64,000 nucleotides of DNA, from positions 1,612,001-1,676,000 of the forward strand of contig NZ_CP103950.1 in assembly GCF_030517065.1 (NCBI RefSeq), in the 5' to 3' direction. Both the position numbers and the translations under genes were made by a program. Shown here piece after piece: positions 36,443 through 44,410 of this stretch. The DNA is from Riemerella columbina. Lineage in GTDB: Bacteria; Bacteroidota; Bacteroidia; Flavobacteriales; Weeksellaceae. The stretch's first letter is position 1, and every line of letters begins with the position of its first letter. The notes beneath the pieces are model-generated. The model did no database searches. It was not told the origin of the DNA and was given only the letters and a program-made list of their open reading frames with translations.

Positions 36443-37369
36443 ATGAAAGTTACCGTAGTAGGTGCAGGAGCCGTAGGAGCCAGCTGTGCCGAGTATATCG
36501 CGATGAAAAACTTCTGTTCAGAAGTGGTATTAGTAGACATTAAAGAAGGTTTTGCCGAAGGTAAAGCGATGGATTTGATGCAAACCGCATCTCTCAACGG
36601 TTTTGATACCCGCATTGTGGGCTCTACCGCTGATTACGCTAAAACCGCAGGGTCTGATGTTGCAGTGATCACCTCTGGAATCCCAAGAAAACCAGGAATG
36701 ACACGCGAGGAGCTCATCGGCATCAATGCTGGTATCGTGAAGGAAGTTACTGAAAACTTAGTAAAACACTCTCCAAATGTAATCATCATCGTGGTATCTA
36801 ACCCTATGGATACTATGGCGTATTTGGTGCACAAAACTTCTGGATTACCAAAAGAAAGAATCATCGGAATGGGTGGAGCCTTGGACAGCGCGCGTTTCAA
36901 ATACCGTTTGGCAGAGGCATTAGAGTGCCCTATTTCTGATGTAGACGGTATGGTGATTGCTGCCCACTCTGATACTGGAATGTTGCCACTACTCTCCAAA
37001 GCCACCCGAAATGGCGTGCCTGTTACCGAGTTTTTAAGCGACGAAAAACAAAACTATGTGGTAGAAGAAACCAAAGTAGGGGGTGCTACATTGACCAAAT
37101 TATTGGGTACCTCAGCATGGTATGCACCAGGAGCGGCAGTGTCTACCATTGTACAAGCCATCGCTTGCGACCAAAAGAAAATGATCCCTTGCTCGGTAAT
37201 GCTCAATGGCGAGTACGGCGAGTCTGATATTTGCTTAGGCGTGCCTGTCATCATCGGTAGAAAAGGAGTAGAAAAAATCGTAGATGTAACCCTTACTGAT
37301 GCCGAAAAAGAGAAATTCGCAACGGCTGCCAAAGCGGTTAGAGAGGTCAATGCCGACTTAAAACTCTAA
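36443..37369 (+). CDS. mdh: Malate dehydrogenase
   Basis: A 308-residue NAD-dependent enzyme of the TCA cycle. The Rossmann motif is VVGAGAVGASCAEYIA (about residues 5-20); Asp at the end of the second strand (VLVDI) indicates NAD. Substrate-site arginines lie in SGIPRKPGMTREELI, the Asn in VSNPMD, and the catalytic His in GMVIAAHSDTGM. It is of the LDH-like type and normal length, with its own promoter and terminator. Confidence 0.96.
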   Translation: MKVTVVGAGAVGASCAEYIAMKNFCSEVVLVDIKEGFAEGKAMDLMQTASLNGFDTRIVGSTADYAKTAGSDVAVITSGIPRKPGMTREELIGINAGIVKEVTENLVKHSPNVIIIVVSNPMDTMAYLVHKTSGLPKERIIGMGGALDSARFKYRLAEALECPISDVDGMVIAAHSDTGMLPLLSKATRNGVPVTEFLSDEKQNYVVEETKVGGATLTKLLGTSAWYAPGAAVSTIVQAIACDQKKMIPCSVMLNGEYGESDICLGVPVIIGRKGVEKIVDVTLTDAEKEKFATAAKAVREVNADLKL

Positions 37370-37386
37370 TTAACCTACCTTATTCA

Positions 37387-37418
37387 AAAGCTCTTACAAT
37401 TTGTGAGGGCTTTTTTTT
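37387..37418 (+). terminator. Terminator of mdh
   Basis: AAAGCTCTTACA and TGTGAGGGCTTT pair with two G-T wobbles around a three-base loop, followed by a run of T. Confidence 0.82.
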
Positions 37419-37490
37419 AGCCATAATGCACCGCTATTTCATAAAAAAATTGTATTTTGGCAAATCAAAAATCATTAAAAAAGTAAAAAT

Positions 37491-38621
37491 ATGTCAACAC
37501 TCACTTTTGCTGAAAAAATAGCACAAGCCCAAAACTTTTTACCCATTAACGGGACAGACTACATTGAACTTTATGTAGGGAATGCCAAACAAGCTGCCCA
37601 TTTCTACAAAACTGCTTTTGGCTTCCAGAGCATCGCCTATGCTGGTCCAGAAACAGGCGTTAGAGATAGAGCATCGTATGTTCTTCAACAAGGCAAAATC
37701 AGGTTGGTGCTTACCTCAGGGCTAAAATCAGATTCTCCCATTTGTGAACATCAGAAAAAACACGGCGATGGCGTAAAAATCCTTGCCCTTTGGGTGGATG
37801 ATGCCTATGCCGCTTTTGAAGAAACCACCAAGCGCGGCGGCAAGCCTTATTTAGAGCCTACCACCCTTACAGATGAGTTTGGAGAAGTTAGAATGAGCGG
37901 CATCTATACCTATGGTGAGACCGTGCATATGTTTGTAGAAAGAAAAAACTACACGGGACCCTTTATGCCTGGTTACCAAAAATGGGAAAGCGACTACAAC
38001 CCAACCGATTGCGGCTTGCTCTATGTAGACCACTGCGTGGGGAATGTAGACTGGAACAGAATGCTCCCTGTGGTCAAGTGGTACGAAGATGTTCTCGGTT
38101 TTGTTAATATTTTAAGCTTTGATGATAAACAAATCAACACAGAGTATTCCGCGCTGATGTCTAAGGTGATGTCTAACGGCAACGGATACGCCAAATTCCC
38201 TATCAATGAGCCTGCAGAAGGCAAAAAGAAATCTCAGGTGGAAGAATATTTAGAATTCTACGAAGGCGAAGGCGTACAGCACATTGCCGTGGCGACCAAA
38301 GATATCATCAAAACCGTGTCTGAGCTCAAAGCCAGAGGTGTAGAGTTCTTATCTGCGCCGCCAGAAACCTATTACGAGATGGTTCCAGAGCGTGTGGGTC
38401 ACATTGATGAAGATTTAAAGAAACTACAAGATTTAGGCATCCTCATAGACCACGATGAAGAAGGCTACCTCCTCCAAATCTTTACCAAACCTGTGGAAGA
38501 CCGCCCTACCCTTTTCTTTGAAATCATAGAAAGACACGGCGCACAGAGTTTCGGTGCGGGTAACTTTAAAGCCTTATTTGAAGCCTTAGAGAGAGAGCAA
38601 GCCAAACGCGGCAACCTTTAA
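37491..38621 (+). CDS. hppD: 4-Hydroxyphenylpyruvate dioxygenase
   Basis: A 376-residue non-haem iron enzyme that turns 4-hydroxyphenylpyruvate into homogentisate, the second step of tyrosine breakdown. It has two vicinal-oxygen-chelate domains; iron ligands are His in YVDHCVGNVDW (about residue 180), His in GVQHIAVATKD (about 262) and Glu in LFFEIIERHG (about 345). Length is standard. It heads a tight + strand cluster with a small exported protein, fahA and a flavin reductase-like gene. A near-match to the -7 box (GTATTTTG) precedes it. Confidence 0.96.
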   Translation: MSTLTFAEKIAQAQNFLPINGTDYIELYVGNAKQAAHFYKTAFGFQSIAYAGPETGVRDRASYVLQQGKIRLVLTSGLKSDSPICEHQKKHGDGVKILALWVDDAYAAFEETTKRGGKPYLEPTTLTDEFGEVRMSGIYTYGETVHMFVERKNYTGPFMPGYQKWESDYNPTDCGLLYVDHCVGNVDWNRMLPVVKWYEDVLGFVNILSFDDKQINTEYSALMSKVMSNGNGYAKFPINEPAEGKKKSQVEEYLEFYEGEGVQHIAVATKDIIKTVSELKARGVEFLSAPPETYYEMVPERVGHIDEDLKKLQDLGILIDHDEEGYLLQIFTKPVEDRPTLFFEIIERHGAQSFGAGNFKALFEALEREQAKRGNL

Positions 38622-38672
38622 AATCAACAACAAATGGCTGAGCATCAATCAGCCATTTTTAAAACCATTACG

Positions 38673-39137
38673 ATGAAAAAAATAATCTTAACCCTCTTGG
38701 TAGGGCTTTCCCTCTCGGCAGCTCAAGCGCAAAACTTTGGGAAAATCAACGAAATTTTAGACCGATTGGAGCAACGGAAAGGCTTCAACCAGAACTTAGG
38801 CGATGTGGACTTAAACGGTAAAAAATTTATCGCTATTAAAGATTTTGAGGACCATACCGAGCGGCAATTCATCATCTTTAACCAAAATAAAGTCAATTAT
38901 ATTGAAGTTTTTGATGATAAAAAGACCCAGAAAACCACTTCTAATGTCTTTTCTGGCGATATGATGCGCACCAAGAAAAATGTGATCTCCATACGAGCCG
39001 ATCTATTGGAGGGCGAAAAAATCCCTATCCCCATTACCAAAACCCTATGGCTCAACAAGGAGAAAAATATCCTCTACCTGATTGATATCAACACCAAAGA
39101 GCGCTGGATAGACCAGACCGCCCTTAACAAACAATAA
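38673..39137 (+). CDS. Small exported protein of unknown function in the tyrosine operon
   Basis: A 154-residue protein. I chose the ATG at 38673 (MKKIILTLLVGLSLSAAQA, a signal peptide cut before QN) over an in-frame ATG at 38634, which would put a polar stretch before it. The mature part is a mix of short strands and lysine-rich segments (FGKINEILDRLEQRKGF, KFIAIKDFEDHTERQFIIF, NYIEVFDDKKTQKTT, TLWLNKEKNILYLIDINTKERWI). No cysteine or known motif is visible. It is placed between hppD and fahA, 51 bases after the former and 12 before the latter, so it is co-expressed with tyrosine breakdown; function unknown. Confidence 0.75.
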   Translation: MKKIILTLLVGLSLSAAQAQNFGKINEILDRLEQRKGFNQNLGDVDLNGKKFIAIKDFEDHTERQFIIFNQNKVNYIEVFDDKKTQKTTSNVFSGDMMRTKKNVISIRADLLEGEKIPIPITKTLWLNKEKNILYLIDINTKERWIDQTALNKQ

Positions 39138-39149
39138 AACCTTACCTTT

Positions 39150-40400
39150 ATGAAATCATTTGTTCACTATAACGAGAACTCAGACTTCTCCATTCATAAC
39201 ATTCCTTTTGGCGTTGCCGTATTTGGCAGAGCGTATATTGCCTGTGCCACCAGAATCGGTGACTTGGTAGTAGATTTAGCCACCTTATACGACTATGGCT
39301 ACTTTGATGATATTGAAGGTCTCCAAGACAATGTTTTTGAAGCCTATACCCTCAACGAGTTTATTGAATTAGGCAAGCCTGTGACCACAGCGGTTAGGCT
39401 TAAACTCCAAACCCTTTTCTTAGAAAATTCTAAATTAGCCAATGATGAGAAGGCCAAAGAAGAATGCTTTTATGATTTAGACGAGGTAGAGATGCTAATG
39501 CCTGTGCATATCCCTAACTACACCGATTTTTACAGCAGCATAGAGCACGCCACCAATGTCGGCAAGATGTTCCGTGATCCAGACAACGCCCTACTCCCTA
39601 ACTGGAAGCATATTCCCGTAGGTTACCACGGCAGAGCCTCCTCTATTGTCGTTTCTGGGCATCCTTTCCACCGCCCTAAGGGACAAATGAAGCCTGCCGA
39701 TGCCACAGCACCAATCTTTGGGCCTTCTCAACAATTAGATTTTGAGTTAGAGATGGCATTCATCGTGAATAAAAACACCGAAATGGGAGAATCCATCAGC
39801 ACTGCCGATGCCGAAGACGCTATTTTTGGTATGGTACTCTTCAACGACTGGTCAGCCCGAGATATACAGAGTTGGGAATATGTGCCCCTCGGACCATTTT
39901 TGGGTAAAAACTTCTGTTCTTCCATATCGCCGTGGGTGGTTACCCTGGAAGCCTTGGCGCCTTTCCGTACCGCTTCACCAAAGCAAGCCCCCGAGGTTTT
40001 ACCTTACCTACAATACCAAGGCGATAAGAACTTTGACATCCAATTAGAGGTTTACCTCCAGCCAGAACACAGCGAAACGCAGAACCTCATCTGCCAATCC
40101 AACTTCAAGTATATGTATTGGAATATGGCACAACAGCTGGCGCACCACACCATTAACGGATGTAATGTAGAAGTGGGAGATATGTACGCCTCTGGCACTA
40201 TTTCTGGCAAAGACCCTCATAGCTTTGGCTCTATGCTTGAGCTCACTTGGCGAGGACAGACCCCTTTAACCCTTGCCGATGGCAGCCAGCGTAAATTCAT
40301 TGAAAACGGCGATACGGTAACAATGAAAGGCTTCGCAGAGAAAGACGGTATCCGTGTAGGTTTCGGAGAAGTGAGCACCAAAGTATTACCAGAACTATAA
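39150..40400 (+). CDS. fahA: Fumarylacetoacetase
   Basis: A 416-residue hydrolase that splits fumarylacetoacetate into fumarate and acetoacetate, the last step of the homogentisate route. The N-terminal SH3-like domain has FGVAVFGRAYIACATRIGD; the catalytic C-terminal part shows DFYSSIEHATNVGKMFR (metal Asp and catalytic His), PVGYHGRASSIVVSG, LDFELEMAFIV (metal Glu), NDWSARDIQSWEY (metal Asp) and GTISGKDPHSFGSMLEL. Length fits the family. Confidence 0.97.
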   Translation: MKSFVHYNENSDFSIHNIPFGVAVFGRAYIACATRIGDLVVDLATLYDYGYFDDIEGLQDNVFEAYTLNEFIELGKPVTTAVRLKLQTLFLENSKLANDEKAKEECFYDLDEVEMLMPVHIPNYTDFYSSIEHATNVGKMFRDPDNALLPNWKHIPVGYHGRASSIVVSGHPFHRPKGQMKPADATAPIFGPSQQLDFELEMAFIVNKNTEMGESISTADAEDAIFGMVLFNDWSARDIQSWEYVPLGPFLGKNFCSSISPWVVTLEALAPFRTASPKQAPEVLPYLQYQGDKNFDIQLEVYLQPEHSETQNLICQSNFKYMYWNMAQQLAHHTINGCNVEVGDMYASGTISGKDPHSFGSMLELTWRGQTPLTLADGSQRKFIENGDTVTMKGFAEKDGIRVGFGEVSTKVLPEL

Positions 40401-40412
40401 GATTTTAATGCA

Positions 40413-41234
40413 ATGAAAACCCTTCTTCCTCAAGAGGCTTCCGCCTTTGAACTACAAGCCTTATTGCAGACTGCCATTGCCCCAAGACCCATCGCTTTGG
40501 TCTCTACCATCGATGCTGAGGGGCGCGCCAACCTATCGCCGTTCAGTTTCTTTAATCTTTTTAGCTCTAATCCGCCTGTGGTCATCTTCTCCCCTGCCCG
40601 CCGCGTGAGGGACAACACCACCAAGCACACCTTAGAAAATGTAAAAACCACAGGAGAGGCGGTGATTGGTATTGTTAACTATCCTATGGTGCAGCAAGTC
40701 TCTTTGACTTCCACAGAATACGCCCAAGGGGTCAATGAGTTCATTAAATCGGGGCTACATATGAAGCCTGCCGACTTGGTGGCGCCTTATCTGATAGAAG
40801 AAAGCCCTGTCAATTTAGAATGTCGCGTTTTGGAGGTCAAAGCCCTCGGTAACGAAGGCGGCGCTGGCAACTTGGTGATTGCCGAAGTCGTTAAAATCCA
40901 TATCCGTGAGGAATACCTGAACGAAGATGGGCGTTTAGACCAAGCCCGATTAGATTTAGTGGCGAGGTTAGGCGGCAACTGGTACTCCCGAACCACCCAA
41001 GGCAGCCTCTTTGAAGTGCCCAAGCCCTTAGTGACCAAAGGCATCGGCTTTGATGCCCTTCCTGAGGAGTTATTGAAAAGCCGAGTGCTCACAGGCAACG
41101 ATTTAGCGATGCTCGCCAATGTAGAAACGCTCCCAGAAGGTCGTTTCTCTCACGAGGAAGACACCCACCGCCGTGCACAGACGCTTTTAGCGCAGATGAA
41201 GATTGAGGAAGCGTGGCAAGTCCTTAGGCAATAG
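40413..41234 (+). CDS. Flavin reductase-like split-barrel protein
   Basis: A 273-residue FMN-binding split-barrel protein of the flavin reductase-like (DIM6/NTAB) family. The N-terminal 200 residues hold the fold: TAIAPRPIALVSTIDAEGRANLSPFSF, PPVVIFSPARR, KHTLENVKTTGEAVIGIV and ECRVLEVKAL. The C-terminal 70 residues are helical. It probably reduces or binds flavin, but the reaction is not known; the position 12 bases behind fahA suggests a link with aromatic amino acid breakdown. It is the last gene of the cluster, followed by a terminator. Confidence 0.8.
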   Translation: MKTLLPQEASAFELQALLQTAIAPRPIALVSTIDAEGRANLSPFSFFNLFSSNPPVVIFSPARRVRDNTTKHTLENVKTTGEAVIGIVNYPMVQQVSLTSTEYAQGVNEFIKSGLHMKPADLVAPYLIEESPVNLECRVLEVKALGNEGGAGNLVIAEVVKIHIREEYLNEDGRLDQARLDLVARLGGNWYSRTTQGSLFEVPKPLVTKGIGFDALPEELLKSRVLTGNDLAMLANVETLPEGRFSHEEDTHRRAQTLLAQMKIEEAWQVLRQ

Positions 41235-41249
41235 CCCACAGAATAAAAG

Positions 41250-41276
41250 AAACGGCTCTCTTACGAGAGCCGTTTT
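41250..41276. terminator. Bidirectional terminator between the tyrosine cluster and the M13 peptidase
   Basis: AAACGGCTCTC and GAGAGCCGTTT form an 11-bp perfect stem with loop TTAC and lie between converging genes. Confidence 0.88.
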
Positions 41277-41304
41277 CAGTATGCACTGTTGGTAGCGCAG
41301 TAGG

Positions 41305-43389
41305 TTACCATATTTTGATGCGTTGTTCATCTGTTTTATAGAGGCGGTCTTGTGGTTTTACACCAAAAGCTTCGTACCAGGCATCTACATTAACCAAAGG
41401 TCCAAAGCTACGGAAGTAACCCGGTGAATGTGGGTCTGTTTTCACTTGGTTAATCATATATTGGTCAGTAGACTTGGTTCTCCAAACGGTTGCCCAGCTT
41501 AGAAAGAAGCGTTGGTCTTGGTTAAACCCACTGATTTCCCCTGGATTGCCTTTATCTTTAAGATACATCTTGAGGGCATCATAAGCAATCGCAACCCCTC
41601 CTAAGTCGGCGATGTTCTCTCCGCTTGTAAAGACACCATTAACGAAGTTACCTTTAACCGGTTCATACTTACTGTACTGGTCTGCCAGCTGTTTTACTTT
41701 AATATCAAAGTTTTTGCGGTCTTCCTCTGTCCACCAGTTGTTCAGGTTGCCATCACCGTCAAAGCGAGAGCCGCCATCATCAAAGCCATGAGAGATTTCG
41801 TGGCCTATAACAGCGCCAATGCCACCAAAGTTAACCGCAGGGTCTGCCTTAAAGTTAAAAAACGGCGGTTGAAGGATGGCAGCCGGGAACACAATCTCGT
41901 TATTAGAGGCATTATAGTAAGCATTAACGGTCTGAGGGGTCATTCCCCACTTGCTTTTATCCACAGGCTTGTTCACCTCTTCTTTCAGGCTCTTGTTATA
42001 CTCCCATTCGCCGACTTGTTTTAGGTTTTCGTAGAGGTTATTGCCGTTAAGGGCAAGGGCAGAGTAATCCTCCCACTTGTCTGGATAGGCAACCTTTACT
42101 GTAAACTTACTCAGCTTCTCCAGCGCTTTCTTTTTGGTCTCTGGAGACATCCAATCTAAGTTACTAATGTGCTGATGGTAAGACTTTTTAAGGTAATCGA
42201 TTAAGGTTTGCATCTCCGCCTTGGCTTCCGCAGGGAAATACTCGCTCACATAGAGCTTACCGAAGGCTTCTCCCAGCACACCGTTGATCAGACTGAGCCC
42301 ACGCTTGTTCATTGGGCGCTGTTCCTTCTGTCCTTGCAAGTATTTGCCATAGAAATCAAAATGAATGTCATCCAGACGCTGGTCAAGGTTATCCGCATTA
42401 GAGGCTAAAAGCTTTTCTTTCAAGTAATCCTTGATGAGTGGCAAGTTTTTCTCATTCAGGAAACGGTCTAAGTTCTCATAATACTTTATTTCGCCGATGA
42501 TTACTTTATCCGTGTCTACACCGACTTGCTTCAGGTAAGTATTAAGGTCTATATTCTTAGACAGTTGGCTTAGTTCCGCCGAAGTTCTTGGGTTATAGCG
42601 CTTGTTGGCATCTCTCCCCTCCTCCAGCGTTAATAAATTTTTAGCGAAGTCCTTCTCCAACGCTACGATCTGGCTCGCCGTTACCTCGGGGTTCTTATAG
42701 CCCAATATGCTGAGGAGTTTCGCCACATATTTCTGATATTCAGCGATGGTTTTAGCATTCTCGGCGTTCTCTTTTTGATAATAATCCCTACCGAGACCCA
42801 ATCTTGGCCCTCCGAGGTAGATAGCGTTCATCTTGGAGTTCTTCATATCTGCATAGGCACCCCAGTCGTAGAGCGGGTTGCCGCCGCCGTGCTTCACTCT
42901 ATCGATGAAATACGCTTGGAGGTCCTTCATATTCTTAATGGCATCAATCTTTGCTAAATCGGCTTGGATTGGAGCAATGCCCTCCGCATTCCGCTTGCTC
43001 ATATCCATAAAAGAGGCATAGAGATTTTGGATTTTTTGCCCCTCAGAGCCTTCAGCGTACTTTTTATTAAGGATATTGTTGAGGATGTTGAGAGAAGCCT
43101 CATCGGTTTTCTCCCTTAGCTCATTGAAACTGCCCCAAGACGCTTTATCCGAAGGGATAACGGCAGTTTTCATCCAGCCACCGTTCACATAATTATAGAA
43201 ATCGTCCTGCGGACGCACGCTGGTGTCCATATACTGCAAGGCAATGCCTTCATCTGCATGCTGGTGCCCTGCGTGGTTTTCCTTTAGCGTATGTTGTTCT
43301 GCCTTAGCCGCTTGCTGAGACTGCACCGAGCACGACTGAAACGCCAATAGCCCCGACAGAGAAAGTAGACTGATACTTAGTTTTTTCAT
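41305..43389 (-). CDS. M13-family metallopeptidase lipoprotein (neprilysin/PepO-like)
   Basis: A 694-residue exported zinc peptidase. The signal peptide ends in lipobox LAFQSC (Cys about residue 20), so it is a lipoprotein, followed by a His-rich linker (HTLKENHAGHQH). The M13 N-domain and C-domain follow; the zinc site is VIGHEISHGFDDGG (His530, Glu531, His534) with the third ligand Glu in GENIADLGG (about 591). The substrate motif NAYYNASNNEIVFPA is also present. It cleaves oligopeptides in the envelope. A TAGATTTG box (43480-43473, - strand) may be its -7 element. Confidence 0.94.
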   Translation of the reverse strand: MKKLSISLLSLSGLLAFQSCSVQSQQAAKAEQHTLKENHAGHQHADEGIALQYMDTSVRPQDDFYNYVNGGWMKTAVIPSDKASWGSFNELREKTDEASLNILNNILNKKYAEGSEGQKIQNLYASFMDMSKRNAEGIAPIQADLAKIDAIKNMKDLQAYFIDRVKHGGGNPLYDWGAYADMKNSKMNAIYLGGPRLGLGRDYYQKENAENAKTIAEYQKYVAKLLSILGYKNPEVTASQIVALEKDFAKNLLTLEEGRDANKRYNPRTSAELSQLSKNIDLNTYLKQVGVDTDKVIIGEIKYYENLDRFLNEKNLPLIKDYLKEKLLASNADNLDQRLDDIHFDFYGKYLQGQKEQRPMNKRGLSLINGVLGEAFGKLYVSEYFPAEAKAEMQTLIDYLKKSYHQHISNLDWMSPETKKKALEKLSKFTVKVAYPDKWEDYSALALNGNNLYENLKQVGEWEYNKSLKEEVNKPVDKSKWGMTPQTVNAYYNASNNEIVFPAAILQPPFFNFKADPAVNFGGIGAVIGHEISHGFDDGGSRFDGDGNLNNWWTEEDRKNFDIKVKQLADQYSKYEPVKGNFVNGVFTSGENIADLGGVAIAYDALKMYLKDKGNPGEISGFNQDQRFFLSWATVWRTKSTDQYMINQVKTDPHSPGYFRSFGPLVNVDAWYEAFGVKPQDRLYKTDEQRIKIW

Positions 43390-43553
43390 TGGTTTAAATT
43401 TTTGATGTTAATATTTAAAAAGTTCCTCATCACGCTGGCATAGAACGTACTACTCCCGATGATGATTGAATACAAATCTACACATTTTTTCGTAATCCTC
43501 CATAGCATAGGGCTATATTTTTAAAAGAAATCTATTCCCTGTACTACACCACT

Positions 43554-43947
43554 ACCCTAATGAGGATAGACTTTTGATTTTTTTCAACTGATATTCATTT
43601 TCTTCACGAAGAATAGCCTCCACCGCTAATAGGGGTTTATTTTTGAATTATAGGTTTTCTATTTTGGTTTATAGATATTAGATTTTAGATTATTGATGCT
43701 AATCAAAGTTTTTAAGAAAGAAATCAATCGCTTACCAGTATAGAGTTTTGGATTATATAAATCAAATTTTTTCATATAGATATCAATCAAAGCCTTATAG
43801 AATATAATTCATTGCTTATTAGTGTTGAGTTTTAGATTATAGAAACTAAATTTCCTCATATAGATGCTTATTAGAGCCTTAAAGAATAGCCTTTTAATAG
43901 AATAGAAATACTATACTTTAATATAGAATAGCCTTATTCCCTCTTAG
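43554..43947. repeat. Degenerate 84-bp tandem repeat (about 4.5 copies)
   Basis: The gap before the M13 gene holds decayed tandem copies: 43659-43742, 43743-43826 and 43827-43910 align without gaps at a period of 84. By hand, copy 2 matches copy 3 at about 47 of the first 60 bases, and copy 1 matches copy 2 at about 54 of 84. A weaker copy starts near 43554 (about 42 of 84) and a partial one near 43921. Within a unit a TTATAGA-like core recurs about every 21 bases. No plausible gene is present; the rest of 43390-43553 shows nothing I can name beyond the possible -7 box. Confidence 0.7.
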
Positions 43948-43999
43948 ATTTAAAAGAAAGAAAAAGAGAAACCGATTAAAATTATCAATTTCTCTTATT

Positions 44000-44269
44000 T
44001 TAGCGTTCAGATTTCATATATCCTTGCGGTTTATCCATTTCTGTGTGCGGTTGATTCATTTCTGTATGCGGTTGATTCATTTCTGTATGCGGTTGATCCA
44101 TTTCTGCATGCGGTTGATCCATTTCTGCATGCGGTTGGTTCATTTCTGTGTGCGGTTGATTCATTTCTATGTGCGGTTGGTTCATTTCTATGTACGGTTT
44201 ATTCATTTCTGTGTGCGGTTGGTTCATTTCTATGTACGGTTTATTCATTTCTGTGTGCGATTGGTTCAT
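44000..44269 (-). CDS. Possible repeat peptide of heptads (MNQPHTE)
   Basis: An 89-residue open frame almost wholly made of a heptad: variants of Met-Asn/Asp-Gln/Lys-Pro-His/Tyr-Thr/Ala/Ile-Glu, encoded by the 21-bp tandem repeat, with an eight-residue tail (QGYMKSER). Every heptad begins with an ATG. It has no signal peptide or membrane segment and is very hydrophilic. A ribosome-binding-like AAAGGA lies about 15 bases before the first ATG, which is far, and no good promoter is seen. Since repeat length is a multiple of three, an open frame could be a by-product of the repeat. Whether it is translated is unknown. Confidence 0.35.
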   Translation of the reverse strand: MNQSHTEMNKPYIEMNQPHTEMNKPYIEMNQPHIEMNQPHTEMNQPHAEMDQPHAEMDQPHTEMNQPHTEMNQPHTEMDKPQGYMKSER

Positions 44270-44278
44270 TTCTAAGTG
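44027..44278. repeat. Twelve 21-bp tandem repeats
   Basis: Twelve head-to-tail copies, each starting CGGTT (CGATT in the last) and containing CATTTCT. Copies differ only at a few positions; some neighbours are identical (44090 and 44111 units) and an alternating pair (44174/44195 and 44216/44237) is repeated as a 42-bp unit, indicating recent duplication. There are no spacers between units. The - strand frame encodes heptads and one + strand frame is open too. Confidence 0.93.
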
Positions 44279-44363
44279 AATTTATCCTTTATCTCATCTA
44301 AAATTATCAACATAACAGCAAGCATTATCAGCAACTATGCTCCATTCATTATCAACCATATCC

Positions 44364-44403
44364 AAAAGAAAAGAGCCTAAAACCGTTGGGGTCTTAGGCT
44401 CTT
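44364..44403 (-). terminator. Terminator of the hmgA-CoA transferase operon
   Basis: AAGAGCCTAA and TTAGGCTCTT form a 10-bp stem with a 13-base loop; on the - strand it runs into TTTTCTTTT. It lies eight bases beyond the stop codon. Confidence 0.85.
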
Positions 44404-44410
44404 GCGTTTC

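Noticed and set aside
44024-44275. + strand gene of IHFCMRL repeats
   Set aside because: It is open only because the 21-bp unit lacks stops in that frame; it has no ribosome-binding site and ends at the edge of the repeat.
44027-44278. CRISPR array
   Set aside because: The 21-bp units follow each other with no spacers, no cas genes are near, and units differ by single bases.
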